Of a DNA stretch of 64,000 bases, positions 44,075 to 52,321 are shown piece after piece. Origin of the DNA: Pseudomonadota bacterium. GTDB lineage: Bacteria > Pseudomonadota > Alphaproteobacteria > Rhizobiales > Rhizobiaceae. Both the position numbers and the translations under genes were made by a program. The notes under the pieces were generated by a model. The model was not told the DNA's origin and ran no database searches. It was given only the letters and a program-made list of their open reading frames with translations. The stretch's first letter is position 1, and each line of letters starts with the position of its first letter. Where the stretch lies: the NCBI GenBank assembly GCA_023457435.1, contig JAEWLS010000045.1, positions 62,001 through 126,000 on the forward strand, in the 5' to 3' direction.

Positions 44075-45532
44075 CTAACGGCCCCAGAAAACCGGCGTGA
44101 ATATGACGAGCACGGCGAGGATCTCGAGGCGGCCGAGCAGCATGGCGAGAGAGAGTATCCACTTTGCCGCGTCCGGCACCGCGGCATAGTTGCCGGCCGG
44201 TCCGATGATGCCGCCGAAGCCTGGGCCGACATTGGTGAGCGCGGCAAGAGCGCCGGATACCGATGTCAGCAGGTCCAGCCCTGTCGCCGACAGCAGGACC
44301 GAGAGGATCATCCAGATCACCATGAAGGCGGCGATGAACAGGACGACGGCGTCCTGCGTTTCTTCCGGGATGATCCGGTCGCCGTATCGCACGGACAACA
44401 CCGTGCGCGGGTAAACCAGCCTGCGAAGTCCGTTGTAGACCATCTCTGCCAGAATGAGGAACCGGTAGGCCTTGATGCCGCCGCTTGTCGAGCCAGAGCA
44501 GCCGCCGAGAAACGTCGCGACGAATGCACAGGTAACGGCGAACGATCCCCACCCGTTGTAGTCGCTGCTGGCGAAGCCGGTCGTCGACACGATCGACGTT
44601 ATGTTGAACGCCGCATGCGTGAGCGCCGAGAAGAATGGCTCGTCGGCGGCAACGCGCTGGTAGACGGTCACGGCCAGCACGATCGCGACCAGGTAGGTGA
44701 CGAAGATCTTGATCTGCGGGTCCGCGAGCGCGTCGAGCCTGCCGCGCGCGATGAACAGGATCAGCACCGCGAAGGGCAGGGCGCCGAGGAACATGAACGC
44801 CACGCCGATCCAGAGGATGGCGAAATTGTCGGCGTAGTGGCCGAAGGACGAGTCGTGGTTGGCGAAGCCGCCCGTGGCAACGGTCGACATCGCATGCGCG
44901 ATTGAATCCAGCCCTGCCATGCCGGCGGCCGCGTAGAGGATCATGCAGGTGACTGTCAGCGCCGCGTAAATCGCGATCATGCTCAACGTGTAGGTCGAGA
45001 AGCGCGCGAACGGCCGATCGTCGATGCTGGACGATTCGATGTTGAAGTAGGACACGCCGCCGATATTGAGGAACGGCAGGACGAAGATGCCGAGCGCGAT
45101 CACCCCGAGTCCGCCCATCCAGTGCAGCAGCGCCCGCCACATCAAGATCCCGGGCGGCATGCCGTCCAGGCCGACCAGGACGGTCGCGCCGGTGGTGGTT
45201 ATACCCGAGACCGATTCGAAGAGCGCATCGGTGTAGCTGATGTCGAGCGACGAGGCGGCGAAGGGCACCGAAGCGACCGCGCAGGTCGTCAGCCACAGGA
45301 AGTTGACGACGAGGAAGCCGAATCGGGGCGACAGCACAGGCGGGCGGCCTTGCGTAGCCATGGCCACTGCGAGCCCCAGTCCGCCGGTGAACAGTGCCGA
45401 GAAGGCGAAGACCTGCCAGTCGTGGTGGCCGTAGTAGAGATCGATGGCCGCTGGGACGAGCATCGCCATCGACAGATAGATCGAGAATACTGCAGACACG
45501 TGTATCGCAGCCCGGATCGCAAGATAGTTCAA
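44075..45532 (-). CDS. trkH: Trk-type potassium uptake transporter, membrane subunit TrkH
   Basis: 485 aa with about ten hydrophobic helices and four selectivity-filter-like loops: SVSGITTTGATVL, STVATGGFANHD, ITSIVSTTGFASSDY and NVGPGFGGIIGP, the pattern of the TrkH/KtrB superfamily. It imports K+ in complex with cytosolic TrkA, which is not in this window. Divergent from the DUF1697 gene. Confidence 0.93.
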   Translation of the reverse strand: MNYLAIRAAIHVSAVFSIYLSMAMLVPAAIDLYYGHHDWQVFAFSALFTGGLGLAVAMATQGRPPVLSPRFGFLVVNFLWLTTCAVASVPFAASSLDISYTDALFESVSGITTTGATVLVGLDGMPPGILMWRALLHWMGGLGVIALGIFVLPFLNIGGVSYFNIESSSIDDRPFARFSTYTLSMIAIYAALTVTCMILYAAAGMAGLDSIAHAMSTVATGGFANHDSSFGHYADNFAILWIGVAFMFLGALPFAVLILFIARGRLDALADPQIKIFVTYLVAIVLAVTVYQRVAADEPFFSALTHAAFNITSIVSTTGFASSDYNGWGSFAVTCAFVATFLGGCSGSTSGGIKAYRFLILAEMVYNGLRRLVYPRTVLSVRYGDRIIPEETQDAVVLFIAAFMVIWMILSVLLSATGLDLLTSVSGALAALTNVGPGFGGIIGPAGNYAAVPDAAKWILSLAMLLGRLEILAVLVIFTPVFWGR

Positions 45533-45623
45533 CGTCGAGGTCCCGATTGGCGCGCTGCGGTGGTCGAGCCGCGGTGCTTATGCCATATCCCTGCGGACGA
45601 ACGAACGGAAGCCGGAGAGCTCG

Positions 45624-46160
45624 ATGACCGTCTTTATCGTGTTGTTCCGCGGCGTAGGAGGTGCGACGCAGCTTCCGGTCAAGCCGCTGCGCGAAAAGCT
45701 GACCGAGGCCGGTTTCGAAAACGTCGCGACCTACATCAACAGCGGCAATGCCATCGTGAAGACGGCCCTGTCGGCCACAGCCGCGACCGCAAAGATCGCA
45801 GAGCTCTGCAAGCGCGAATTCGGCTTCGACAAGCACATCATGCTTTCAACGCTGGCGGCGTGGTCGAAGGCGATCGCTCGGAATCCGTTCGCCGCGGAAG
45901 CCGCGGAGAAAGGCAACACGGTCCATCTTTTTGCTCTTTCCGGACCGCCGAAGGCCGAGGCCGTGGAGGCGCTGGTCGCCCGCAAGCACGATACGGAGGA
46001 ACTCAAGGTCGACGGCAAGTTCATGTACTTTCACGCGCCCGATGGTTTCGGTCCGTCGAAGACCCCGCCGATCATCGACAGGACGCTCGGCGTGGTTTCG
46101 ACGGCGCGAAACTGGAACACCGTTCTGAAGCTCGAGGCATTGGCCAAGGCTGCCTCCTGA
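45624..46160 (+). CDS. DUF1697 protein
   Basis: 178 aa, single domain at normal family length. It begins MTVFIVLFRGVGGATQLPVK, close to the family's usual 'LLRGINVGG' opening, then NVATYINSGNAIVKT and the C-terminal TARNWNTVLKL, which is highly conserved in DUF1697. The family has no established function. It stands between trkH (divergent) and the second helicase gene. Confidence 0.85.
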   Translation: MTVFIVLFRGVGGATQLPVKPLREKLTEAGFENVATYINSGNAIVKTALSATAATAKIAELCKREFGFDKHIMLSTLAAWSKAIARNPFAAEAAEKGNTVHLFALSGPPKAEAVEALVARKHDTEELKVDGKFMYFHAPDGFGPSKTPPIIDRTLGVVSTARNWNTVLKLEALAKAAS

Positions 46161-46459
46161 ATCGGCGGTGTTCCAACAATCGCTTGCATTCTTCCGCGAA
46201 TGCCACCATATCCGCGCCACGAGGCGCATGGGCCGGCTAGTCCGGCTTTTCCCAGGTGGAACCGGTTGCGTCTGTTTCGTCGGTGTCGGCAATGCCGAAC
46301 GGCGAACAAGCCCGCCCGCATAACGCGGTCGGCCGACAGCGCAGCCCGGCGGCGAAAGCCCCCAGCCTCGTCGTTCCCACACATCAGACGCGCGGGTTGC
46401 GCCCCGCAGCGCCCCTATATGCGCACCGCAGACGCGGCGCGTGATGAAAGAAGTTTGAA
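46161..46459 (+). other. Leader/promoter region of the second DEAD-box helicase gene
   Basis: About 300 bases with no supported gene. ORFs here have no ribosome site or family likeness. A -10-like TATATG occurs at 46416-46421 without a well-spaced -35. A long leader would fit a temperature-regulated helicase mRNA, but this is only inference. Confidence 0.35.
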
Positions 46460-47956
46460 TTGTCCAACGAATTGAATACCATCCAGCCGGAAGCTAACGT
46501 CGACGGCTTTGCCGCGCTCGGAATTGCCGGCGTGCTTCTGAAGGCTACGGAAACCGCGGGTCTGACCGAGCCGAAGCCGATCCAAGTCATGGCGATCCCT
46601 CAGCATCTCGCGGGCCGAGACATCCTCGGCGTGGCCCAGACGGGTTCGGGCAAGACCGCTGCGTTCGCGCTGCCGATCCTCTCCAAGATCATCGCGCTGG
46701 GCACTCGCCGCAAGCCGCGCACCGCGCGTGCCGTCGTGCTGGCGCCGACCCGCGAGCTTGCCGTTCAGATCGAGGAGACCTTCCGGTTGCTCGCCAAGGG
46801 CGCGCACGTTTCGACGGCGCTCGTTCTGGGCGGCGTTTCGCGCAGTTCGCAGGTGCGCAAGATGCAGCCCGGCGTCGACATCCTCGTCGCCACGCCCGGC
46901 CGATTGACCGACCTCGTTCGCGAGCGCGAGGTCGATCTGTCCGAGACCACCTGGCTCGTGCTCGACGAAGCCGACCGCATGCTCGACATGGGCTTCATCA
47001 ACGACGTCAAGCGCATCGCCAAGGGCACGCACCCGGCGCGTCAGACCGCGCTTTTCTCGGCGACGATGCCGCCGGAGATCGAGGAACTGGCCAACGGCCT
47101 GCTGCGCAACCCGGCGCGTGTCGCGGTCGCCGTCCAGGGCACGACCGTGGCGGAGATATCTCAGAGTGTCGTCATGGCGCGCACCAAGCAGAAGCGGAAG
47201 CTTCTGTCCGACATGCTATCCGACGCGGCGATGGCGCGCGTCATCGTCTTCGCACGCACCAAGCACGGGGCCGACCGCGTCACCCGCGATCTCGGTCGTG
47301 ACGGTTTCGAGGCGGCGGTCATCCACGGCAACAAGTCGCAGAATGCGCGCCAGAACGCCCTCAACGGGTTTCGCGACGGCAAAGTGCGCATCCTGGTGGC
47401 GACCGACATCGCGGCCCGCGGCATCGATGTCCCCGGCGTCACGCACGTCGTCAATTTCGACCTGCCTGACGAGGCCGAGAGCTATGTGCACCGCATCGGC
47501 CGCACCGGCAGGAACGGCGCATCCGGCGTCGCGGTGACGCTGGTCGACCCTTCCGAGAATGCCAAGCTGCGCCAGGTCGAGCGGGTGATCCGCATGAAGC
47601 TGCCGGTTGCGGCTGACCACCTCGGTGAGCCGGATCCCGTCCGCTCTCCGGCAGATCGCGAGATTGCCGCGAACGACGACAAGCGCGATGCCGAGCACGC
47701 GAAGCGCAGCGGCCGCGGTCGCGGGCATCCCGGCCAGAGGCCGCATGGTGCCAAACCGGCCGGCAGTAAGCCGGGCAATGGTCGGCCATTCGGCGACAAG
47801 CGCTTCGCCGACAAGGTATTCGGCTCGGACGGCACCGGCGGCAAGCCGGCGTCACGTCCTGAAGGTACTGGTGCGAAGCCGGGCGGCACCGGCGACGACC
47901 GCAAGCGCTTTCGTCCGAAGCGCCGTGGGTTTGGCGGCGGTCAGCGCGCGGCCTGA
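46460..47956 (+). CDS. DEAD-box ATP-dependent RNA helicase (RhlE-like)
   Basis: 498 aa from TTG at 46460 (AAAGAAG upstream). Core motifs: PKPIQVMAIP, AQTGSGKT, PTRELA, TPGRLTD, VLDEADRMLD, SAT, ARTKHGADRV and HRIGRTGR. The tail from about residue 395 is Gly/Lys/Arg/Pro-rich and low-complexity (GNGRPFGDKRFADKVFG), ending RPKRRGFGGGQRAA, an RNA-binding type extension. Paralogue of the helicase at 40-41.5 kb but clearly different in sequence. Confidence 0.94.
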   Translation: MSNELNTIQPEANVDGFAALGIAGVLLKATETAGLTEPKPIQVMAIPQHLAGRDILGVAQTGSGKTAAFALPILSKIIALGTRRKPRTARAVVLAPTRELAVQIEETFRLLAKGAHVSTALVLGGVSRSSQVRKMQPGVDILVATPGRLTDLVREREVDLSETTWLVLDEADRMLDMGFINDVKRIAKGTHPARQTALFSATMPPEIEELANGLLRNPARVAVAVQGTTVAEISQSVVMARTKQKRKLLSDMLSDAAMARVIVFARTKHGADRVTRDLGRDGFEAAVIHGNKSQNARQNALNGFRDGKVRILVATDIAARGIDVPGVTHVVNFDLPDEAESYVHRIGRTGRNGASGVAVTLVDPSENAKLRQVERVIRMKLPVAADHLGEPDPVRSPADREIAANDDKRDAEHAKRSGRGRGHPGQRPHGAKPAGSKPGNGRPFGDKRFADKVFGSDGTGGKPASRPEGTGAKPGGTGDDRKRFRPKRRGFGGGQRAA

Positions 47957-47981
47957 CGTCCTGACATTCATCTGAACCAAT

Positions 47982-48005
47982 CAACGGCCCGCTTGCGGGC
48001 CGTTG
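47982..48005 (+). terminator. Hairpin after the second helicase gene
   Basis: Perfect 11-bp inverted repeat CAACGGCCCGC / GCGGGCCGTTG with only TT between, so the effective loop is larger and the stem about 9-10 bp. No T-run follows, so it may stabilise the 3' end rather than terminate by itself. Confidence 0.5.
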
Positions 48006-48090
48006 GCACGATTGCGTCCAGGCGCGCGAACGGTTAGTCGCGGTTCGCGCCGCTCGCGCCCGACGAAGAACAAGAACAGGACCGCACCGC

Positions 48091-49308
48091 ATGGCCGGCA
48101 TCGTGGCTCTCGCGCTCGCCTACGTAATGAGCCAGTTTTACAGGTCGTTCCTAGCGGTGCTCACTCCGGCGCTGACGACAGAAATCGGTATTTCCAAGGC
48201 CGGTCTGTCGTGGGCCTCCGGCATCTGGTTCATCGCCTTCGCACTGGCGCAGTTCGCCATCGGCGTCTCCCTCGATCGCTATGGACCGCGCCGTACCGCG
48301 TCGCTTCTCCTCGCGCTGGGTGGAGCAGGTGGAGCGGCACTGTTCGCTTCCGCCACCGCGCCGTGGATGCTGATCGCGGCGATGGCGCTGATCGGAATTG
48401 GTTGCGCTCCGGTTCTGATGGCATCGGTATTCATCTTCGCGCGCTCCTATTCGCCCGCGCGCCTTGCGATGCTGACGTCGTGGATCGTCGCATTCGGCAC
48501 CGCAGGCAATGTCATCGGCGCATCGCCATTGGCGAACGCTGCCGAAGCCTTCGGCTGGCGAAGCGTCATGCTCGGCCTCGGCGTGATCACGCTGGCGATC
48601 GCTGCTGCCGTGTACATCCTCGTTCGCGACCCGCAGCGGACCGAGAGTGGCGGCAATGGCGGATTTGCTGGCTATCTCGAGCTTTTCCGCATCCGGCAGT
48701 TGTGGATCATCATGCCGCTAGTCGCTCTCAATTATGCGCCGGCAGCGGGCATCCGCGGCCTGTGGTCCGGCCCTTTCCTCGCCGACGTCTATGGGCTCGA
48801 TGCGCTGGCTATCGGCCGCATCACACTCTTCATGGCGCTGTCCATGGTCGCTGGCTCTTTCCTCTACGGTCCGCTCGACAACGTCTTCGGAACGCGCAAA
48901 TGGGTGGCCGTCGCAGGCAACGTGCTGGCTGTGGTGACGCTCGGTTTGCTCGCGGCCGACCCCGCGCCCGATCTCACGACCCTGACCCTGTTGCTAGTGG
49001 CGATCGGAGTTTTCGGCGGAAGCTATGGGCTGCTGATGGCGCATGGCCGGGCATTCCTGCCGCCGCATCTGACAGGGCGCGGTGTGACGCTGCTCAATTT
49101 CTTCTCGATCGGTGGCGTAGGCGTGGCGCAGTTCGCGACCGGAGCCGTGTACTCGTCCTATGCCGATGCGGCGGATCCGGCCGCCGGGTACCACGCGCTG
49201 TGGATTTTCTATGCGGTGACACTGGCGATTTCGGTCGCGGTCTATCTGTTCGCCCGCGATGCGCGACCCGAGAAGTCGCCTGCGCCGATCGTCACTGCAG
49301 CGCGCTGA
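48091..49308 (+). CDS. MFS transporter
   Basis: 405 aa with 12 predicted transmembrane helices. The MFS loop 2-3 signature is present as GVSLDRYGPRRT, and the start MAGIVALALAYVMSQFYRSFLAVLTP is typical of the nitrate/drug-type MFS branch. Transported compound unknown. AGGA lies about 8 bases upstream of the ATG. Its 3' end overlaps the convergent hydrolase gene by 17 bases. Confidence 0.85.
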   Translation: MAGIVALALAYVMSQFYRSFLAVLTPALTTEIGISKAGLSWASGIWFIAFALAQFAIGVSLDRYGPRRTASLLLALGGAGGAALFASATAPWMLIAAMALIGIGCAPVLMASVFIFARSYSPARLAMLTSWIVAFGTAGNVIGASPLANAAEAFGWRSVMLGLGVITLAIAAAVYILVRDPQRTESGGNGGFAGYLELFRIRQLWIIMPLVALNYAPAAGIRGLWSGPFLADVYGLDALAIGRITLFMALSMVAGSFLYGPLDNVFGTRKWVAVAGNVLAVVTLGLLAADPAPDLTTLTLLLVAIGVFGGSYGLLMAHGRAFLPPHLTGRGVTLLNFFSIGGVGVAQFATGAVYSSYADAADPAAGYHALWIFYAVTLAISVAVYLFARDARPEKSPAPIVTAAR

Positions 49309-50260
49309 GCCACTCGACGATCTTCTTGACCGCGGGTCCCGTGCCGCCCGGCGACAGCGCGTCGCCGGCGATGACGTGCTGGCCAGGATCTTCGGCCGTC
49401 GTCACGACGAAGAGCTCGTGAGGACCGCCCCAGCGCGCGGCGATCGAGCGCGTCATCTCTGGTCGGACCGTCCGGTCTCTATCGGAAATGAAGAAGATGG
49501 CCGGAAGCTTGATGTCCTCGACTCGCGTCGCTACCGCTTCTTCGGTCACCACGGCCATTGCGAGCGTCGCGGAGGTCGGATAGCGCTCCGTCCAATAGCG
49601 CGCGACGGTTTCATTGGGCGGTGTGAACCCGCGCTGGCCGCCGGTGAACAGGTCCGACAGTTGCCGACCCCAGGGCCCGGTCAGCATGCCGGATCCGAAG
49701 GCTTTGGGTCCGAAGTTCGGCGACAGGAAGATCAGCGCCTTCACGCCCTGCATGAGCTCAGGGCGCGATGCTGCGATAGTGGTGATTCCGCCCCCCGTCG
49801 ACGTCGCGATCACTACGACCTCGTCGCCGATCAGCCGGCCAATGGCAACGGCCTCTGCGAAGTCGTTCATCCACGCTTTCGGCGTTGCGCGGGCCATGCT
49901 CTCGGGTGCCGCGCCATGGCCCTCCAGCCGCGTGTAGAACAGGTTGGCGCGGAACGCGCCGGCGACCAGATCGGGGAGGGGCCGCACTTCACCTTTCGAT
50001 GCGGAGAATCCGTGGATGTAGATGAAGGCAAGCGGCGTCTTCGCCTTGGTCCTGGGGTCCGCCCAGACGATCTCCTTGGCGAGTTCGGGGATGACGTCCG
50101 GCTCCTTCGCCTCCTCCGCTGCAAGGTATGCCTCCGGTTCGCCAGCTATCGCGGCCCCGTCGAACGTGACAGAAGTGTCGCGATCCGCTCGCGGCCCTAC
50201 TGCCCATAGGGCAGCAAGCAGGACAACAACGCCTGCGAGCACCTGCAACGTTCTGCGCAC
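49292..50260 (-). CDS. Membrane-anchored alpha/beta hydrolase
   Basis: 322 aa from GTG at 50260 (GGGG about 8 bases upstream). One N-terminal hydrophobic helix (LQVLAGVVVLLAALWAV) exports or anchors it. It has the oxyanion region FIYIHGFSASKGE, a nucleophile elbow ATSTGG (Ala replaces the first Gly of GxSxG), ISDRDRTVRPE for the acid, and PGQHVIAGD for the His. Probably a periplasmic lysophospholipase/esterase-like enzyme; substrate unknown. Confidence 0.78.
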   Translation of the reverse strand: MRRTLQVLAGVVVLLAALWAVGPRADRDTSVTFDGAAIAGEPEAYLAAEEAKEPDVIPELAKEIVWADPRTKAKTPLAFIYIHGFSASKGEVRPLPDLVAGAFRANLFYTRLEGHGAAPESMARATPKAWMNDFAEAVAIGRLIGDEVVVIATSTGGGITTIAASRPELMQGVKALIFLSPNFGPKAFGSGMLTGPWGRQLSDLFTGGQRGFTPPNETVARYWTERYPTSATLAMAVVTEEAVATRVEDIKLPAIFFISDRDRTVRPEMTRSIAARWGGPHELFVVTTAEDPGQHVIAGDALSPGGTGPAVKKIVEWLSALQ

Positions 50261-50364
50261 GATATATCCCCGAGCCGACCTGTCACATGGTGCTGCATTG
50301 TCCGCGCGGCGACAATGTGGGAAGGCAGAAACGGCAGCAATCGGCGCATAAATTGGCAGGCGTA

Positions 50365-51669
50365 GTGATCGACAAGAGGACTTTGCTCGCATACGCGCTG
50401 CCGGCGCTGCCGCTCGCGGCACTGACGCTCCCGCTCTACATCATCGTTCCGACCTACTATTCCGAGACGCTGGGACTGCCGTTGGCGACCGTCGCGACCG
50501 TGCTGGCAGCCGTGCGCGTGTTCGATGCGGCGCACGATCCCGTCATCGGCTGGCTTTCGGATCGCTACCGGCCGTCCTTCGGTCGAAGGCGCCTGTTCTT
50601 CCTCAGCTCGCTGCCGCTCACCGCGGTTGCGGCGGTAATGCTGTTCTGGCCGCCTGCAGGGGCCGGCGCGGCGTGGCTCGCCGCGTGGAGCGCGCTGCTG
50701 TCGATCGGCTATGCGGCGACACTCATGCCCTACTATGCGTGGGGCGCGGAGCTGGCAGGCGATTACCGGCAGCGTGCCCGCGTCACCGCCTATCGCGAGG
50801 TCATGACGCTGATCGGTACTCTGGTCGCGATCGCGCTTCCTTTCTCGTTCGGTATCTCGGCAGAAGGCAGCGGCCTCGCGGTGCTCGGGCTTGCGATTGC
50901 CGCATCCCTACTCGTCTTCGGCACCTTCACGGTCGCCACCGTGCCTGAGCCGAGGGAGTTCACCGTCGCGCGGATCGGCTTTGGCGAAAGTTTGAAGCGC
51001 ATGGCATCGAACGCGCCTTTCGTGCGCCTCGTTGCCGCCTTCCTAGTCAACGGTTTCTCGAATTCGATACCGGCGACACTTTTCCTTTATTTCGTATCGG
51101 ATCGTCTCGGCGCGCCCGATTTGCGCGGTCCCATGCTGTTCCTGTTCTTCGCCTGCGGCGTGGCCGGCGTGCCGGTCGCGCTCTGGGCTGCCGGCAGGTT
51201 CGGGAAGCACCGAGCGTGGTGCTACGCGATGCTCGGCTCCTGTTTCGTCTTCCTGTTTCCGCCGTTCGTTGGCAGTGGCGACGTAACCGCCTTCGCAGTG
51301 ATCTGCGCGCTGACCGGCATCGGGGTGGGCTTCGACCTCGCATTGCCGGCGGCGATCCAGGCCGACGTCATCGATGTCGACACGGCCTCGTCGGGAGAAC
51401 AGCGTTCGGGAATCTATTTCGCGGCCTGGAGTCTCACCAACAAGCTGGCGCTTGCGCTCGGGGTGGCGACGACGTTTCCGCTGCTGGCGTGGTTCGGATT
51501 CGTGCCCGGCGGCAGCAACGAGGAGCCGGCATTGTTCGCGCTCGCCGCCGTCTATGCCTGGCTGCCGGTCGTTCTGAAGTTGCTGGCGATCGGCTTGATG
51601 TGGAACTTTCCGATCGACGAAGTGTCGTCGATGCGTTTGCGCTCGGCGATCGAGGCCAGAACAGTCTGA
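50365..51669 (+). CDS. GPH-type (MelB-like) sugar:cation symporter family transporter
   Basis: 434 aa from GTG at 50365 (GCAGG 4 bases upstream). Twelve hydrophobic helices in the MFS fold, with the GPH/MelB features PVIGWLSDRYRPSFGRRRLFF in loop 2-3 and IQADVIDVDTASSGEQRSGIYFA in the second half. Family members carry glycosides, pentosides or hexuronides with Na+ or H+. No sugar-catabolic gene is adjacent, so the substrate cannot be inferred. Confidence 0.82.
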   Translation: MIDKRTLLAYALPALPLAALTLPLYIIVPTYYSETLGLPLATVATVLAAVRVFDAAHDPVIGWLSDRYRPSFGRRRLFFLSSLPLTAVAAVMLFWPPAGAGAAWLAAWSALLSIGYAATLMPYYAWGAELAGDYRQRARVTAYREVMTLIGTLVAIALPFSFGISAEGSGLAVLGLAIAASLLVFGTFTVATVPEPREFTVARIGFGESLKRMASNAPFVRLVAAFLVNGFSNSIPATLFLYFVSDRLGAPDLRGPMLFLFFACGVAGVPVALWAAGRFGKHRAWCYAMLGSCFVFLFPPFVGSGDVTAFAVICALTGIGVGFDLALPAAIQADVIDVDTASSGEQRSGIYFAAWSLTNKLALALGVATTFPLLAWFGFVPGGSNEEPALFALAAVYAWLPVVLKLLAIGLMWNFPIDEVSSMRLRSAIEARTV

Positions 51670-51677
51670 CACCAACG

Positions 51678-51701
51678 AAAACCCCGGCGCGCGGGCCGGG
51701 G
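51678..51701 (-). terminator. Terminator of the DUF2735-like gene
   Basis: On the minus strand, CCCCGGC (51695-51701) and GCCGGGG (51682-51688) form a 7-bp GC stem with a 6-base loop, followed by TTTTC. It lies between convergent genes and could also help end the + strand transporter transcript. Confidence 0.75.
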
Positions 51702-51728
51702 CTCAGTTCGTGCTCGCTGCGTCGACCA

Positions 51729-51920
51729 TCACGATGCCTTGTGCTGCTCGGCAATCGCATCGTCGTGGTACCACCCGTCCATCGGTGCAATCCGTGCCGC
51801 TGCGCGTTTCGCAGCCAGTTCGCGCGACATCCGCACCTGTTCGGCAAAGCGGGTCTCGACTGCGCGCCGCTTTACTGGGAATACATAGATCTTTGCAGTA
51901 GAACCTGACGTTTTTTCCAT
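51729..51920 (-). CDS. Small basic DUF2735-like protein, divergent from glnII
   Basis: 63 aa from ATG at 51920 (GAAGAG 8 bases upstream; GTG at 51929 possible). The motif STAKIYVFPVKRRA near the N-terminus is close to the KIYQFPVR-type motif of DUF2735, a small-protein family I recall beside glutamine synthetase genes in Rhizobiales. The middle is a basic helix (ELAAKRAAARIA) and the end is polar. Function unknown. Its 5' end faces the glnII promoter region, so the two genes share about 400 bases of control DNA. Confidence 0.65.
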   Translation of the reverse strand: MEKTSGSTAKIYVFPVKRRAVETRFAEQVRMSRELAAKRAAARIAPMDGWYHDDAIAEQHKAS

Positions 51921-52321
51921 GGCGTTCACTCTTCTTCTTCCGAGGGGCCGCATATCGCGACCACGTTTGAGCCGTAGATAGCGCGTGCCCACGAAAATTG
52001 CAATATGTCTACATTCCCTGTCGCATATGTGCACAAAGGATAGGCAGAGTTATACTTTGAGTTTTAGTCTGCCAACTTTTTCGACGCGCACCCGGATGCA
52101 AATCTCCCGGGCAGCTTGGAAAAACTGCTCAGAAAATGTGCTGCCAATCGCGCCACACGGTTATTAAGCGACGGGCCGAGTTATCGGTTCCGCGTGGTGA
52201 CGTAGCGTCCGCAAGGCGAAAGCGAATTGGCACGATGGTTGCATCACAGTTAAAAGGAATCCGGCCCGCAGAGGCCGGGCGTGCTCACGCGCTCCTGACG
52301 AACTGGTTTAGAGAGGCCGGA
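51921..52321. other. Control region between the DUF2735-like gene and glnII
   Basis: About 400 bases without a gene. It is less GC-rich than its surroundings at about 52,000-52,140. It holds the glnII sigma-54 promoter (listed separately). I found no NtrC site with exact TGCAC-N7-GTGCA spacing; TGTGCACA near 52,027 and a TGTG...CACA element near 52,138-52,158 are weak candidates. Confidence 0.5.
52228..52243 (+). promoter_or_regulatory. glnII: Sigma-54 promoter of glnII
   Basis: TGGCACGATGGTTGCA: the -24 GG (52229-52230) and -12 GC (52241-52242) are separated by exactly 10 bases, and every consensus base of TGGCACG-N4-TTGCA is present. Transcription should start near 52,254, giving a leader of about 70 bases before the glnII ATG. 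Confidence 0.93.

Noticed and set aside
43524..45836. 770-aa open frame on the minus strand across trkH
   Set aside because: Arg/Gly/Pro-rich shadow of trkH and the DUF900 gene in another frame; trkH has clear motifs in its own frame.
46200..46475. 91-aa ORF upstream of the second helicase
   Set aside because: It overlaps the helicase start, lacks a ribosome site and has shadow-like composition.
48003..49421. 472-aa frame overlapping the first MFS gene
   Set aside because: Arg-rich alternative frame; the MFS frame at 48091 has transmembrane helices and a good ribosome site.
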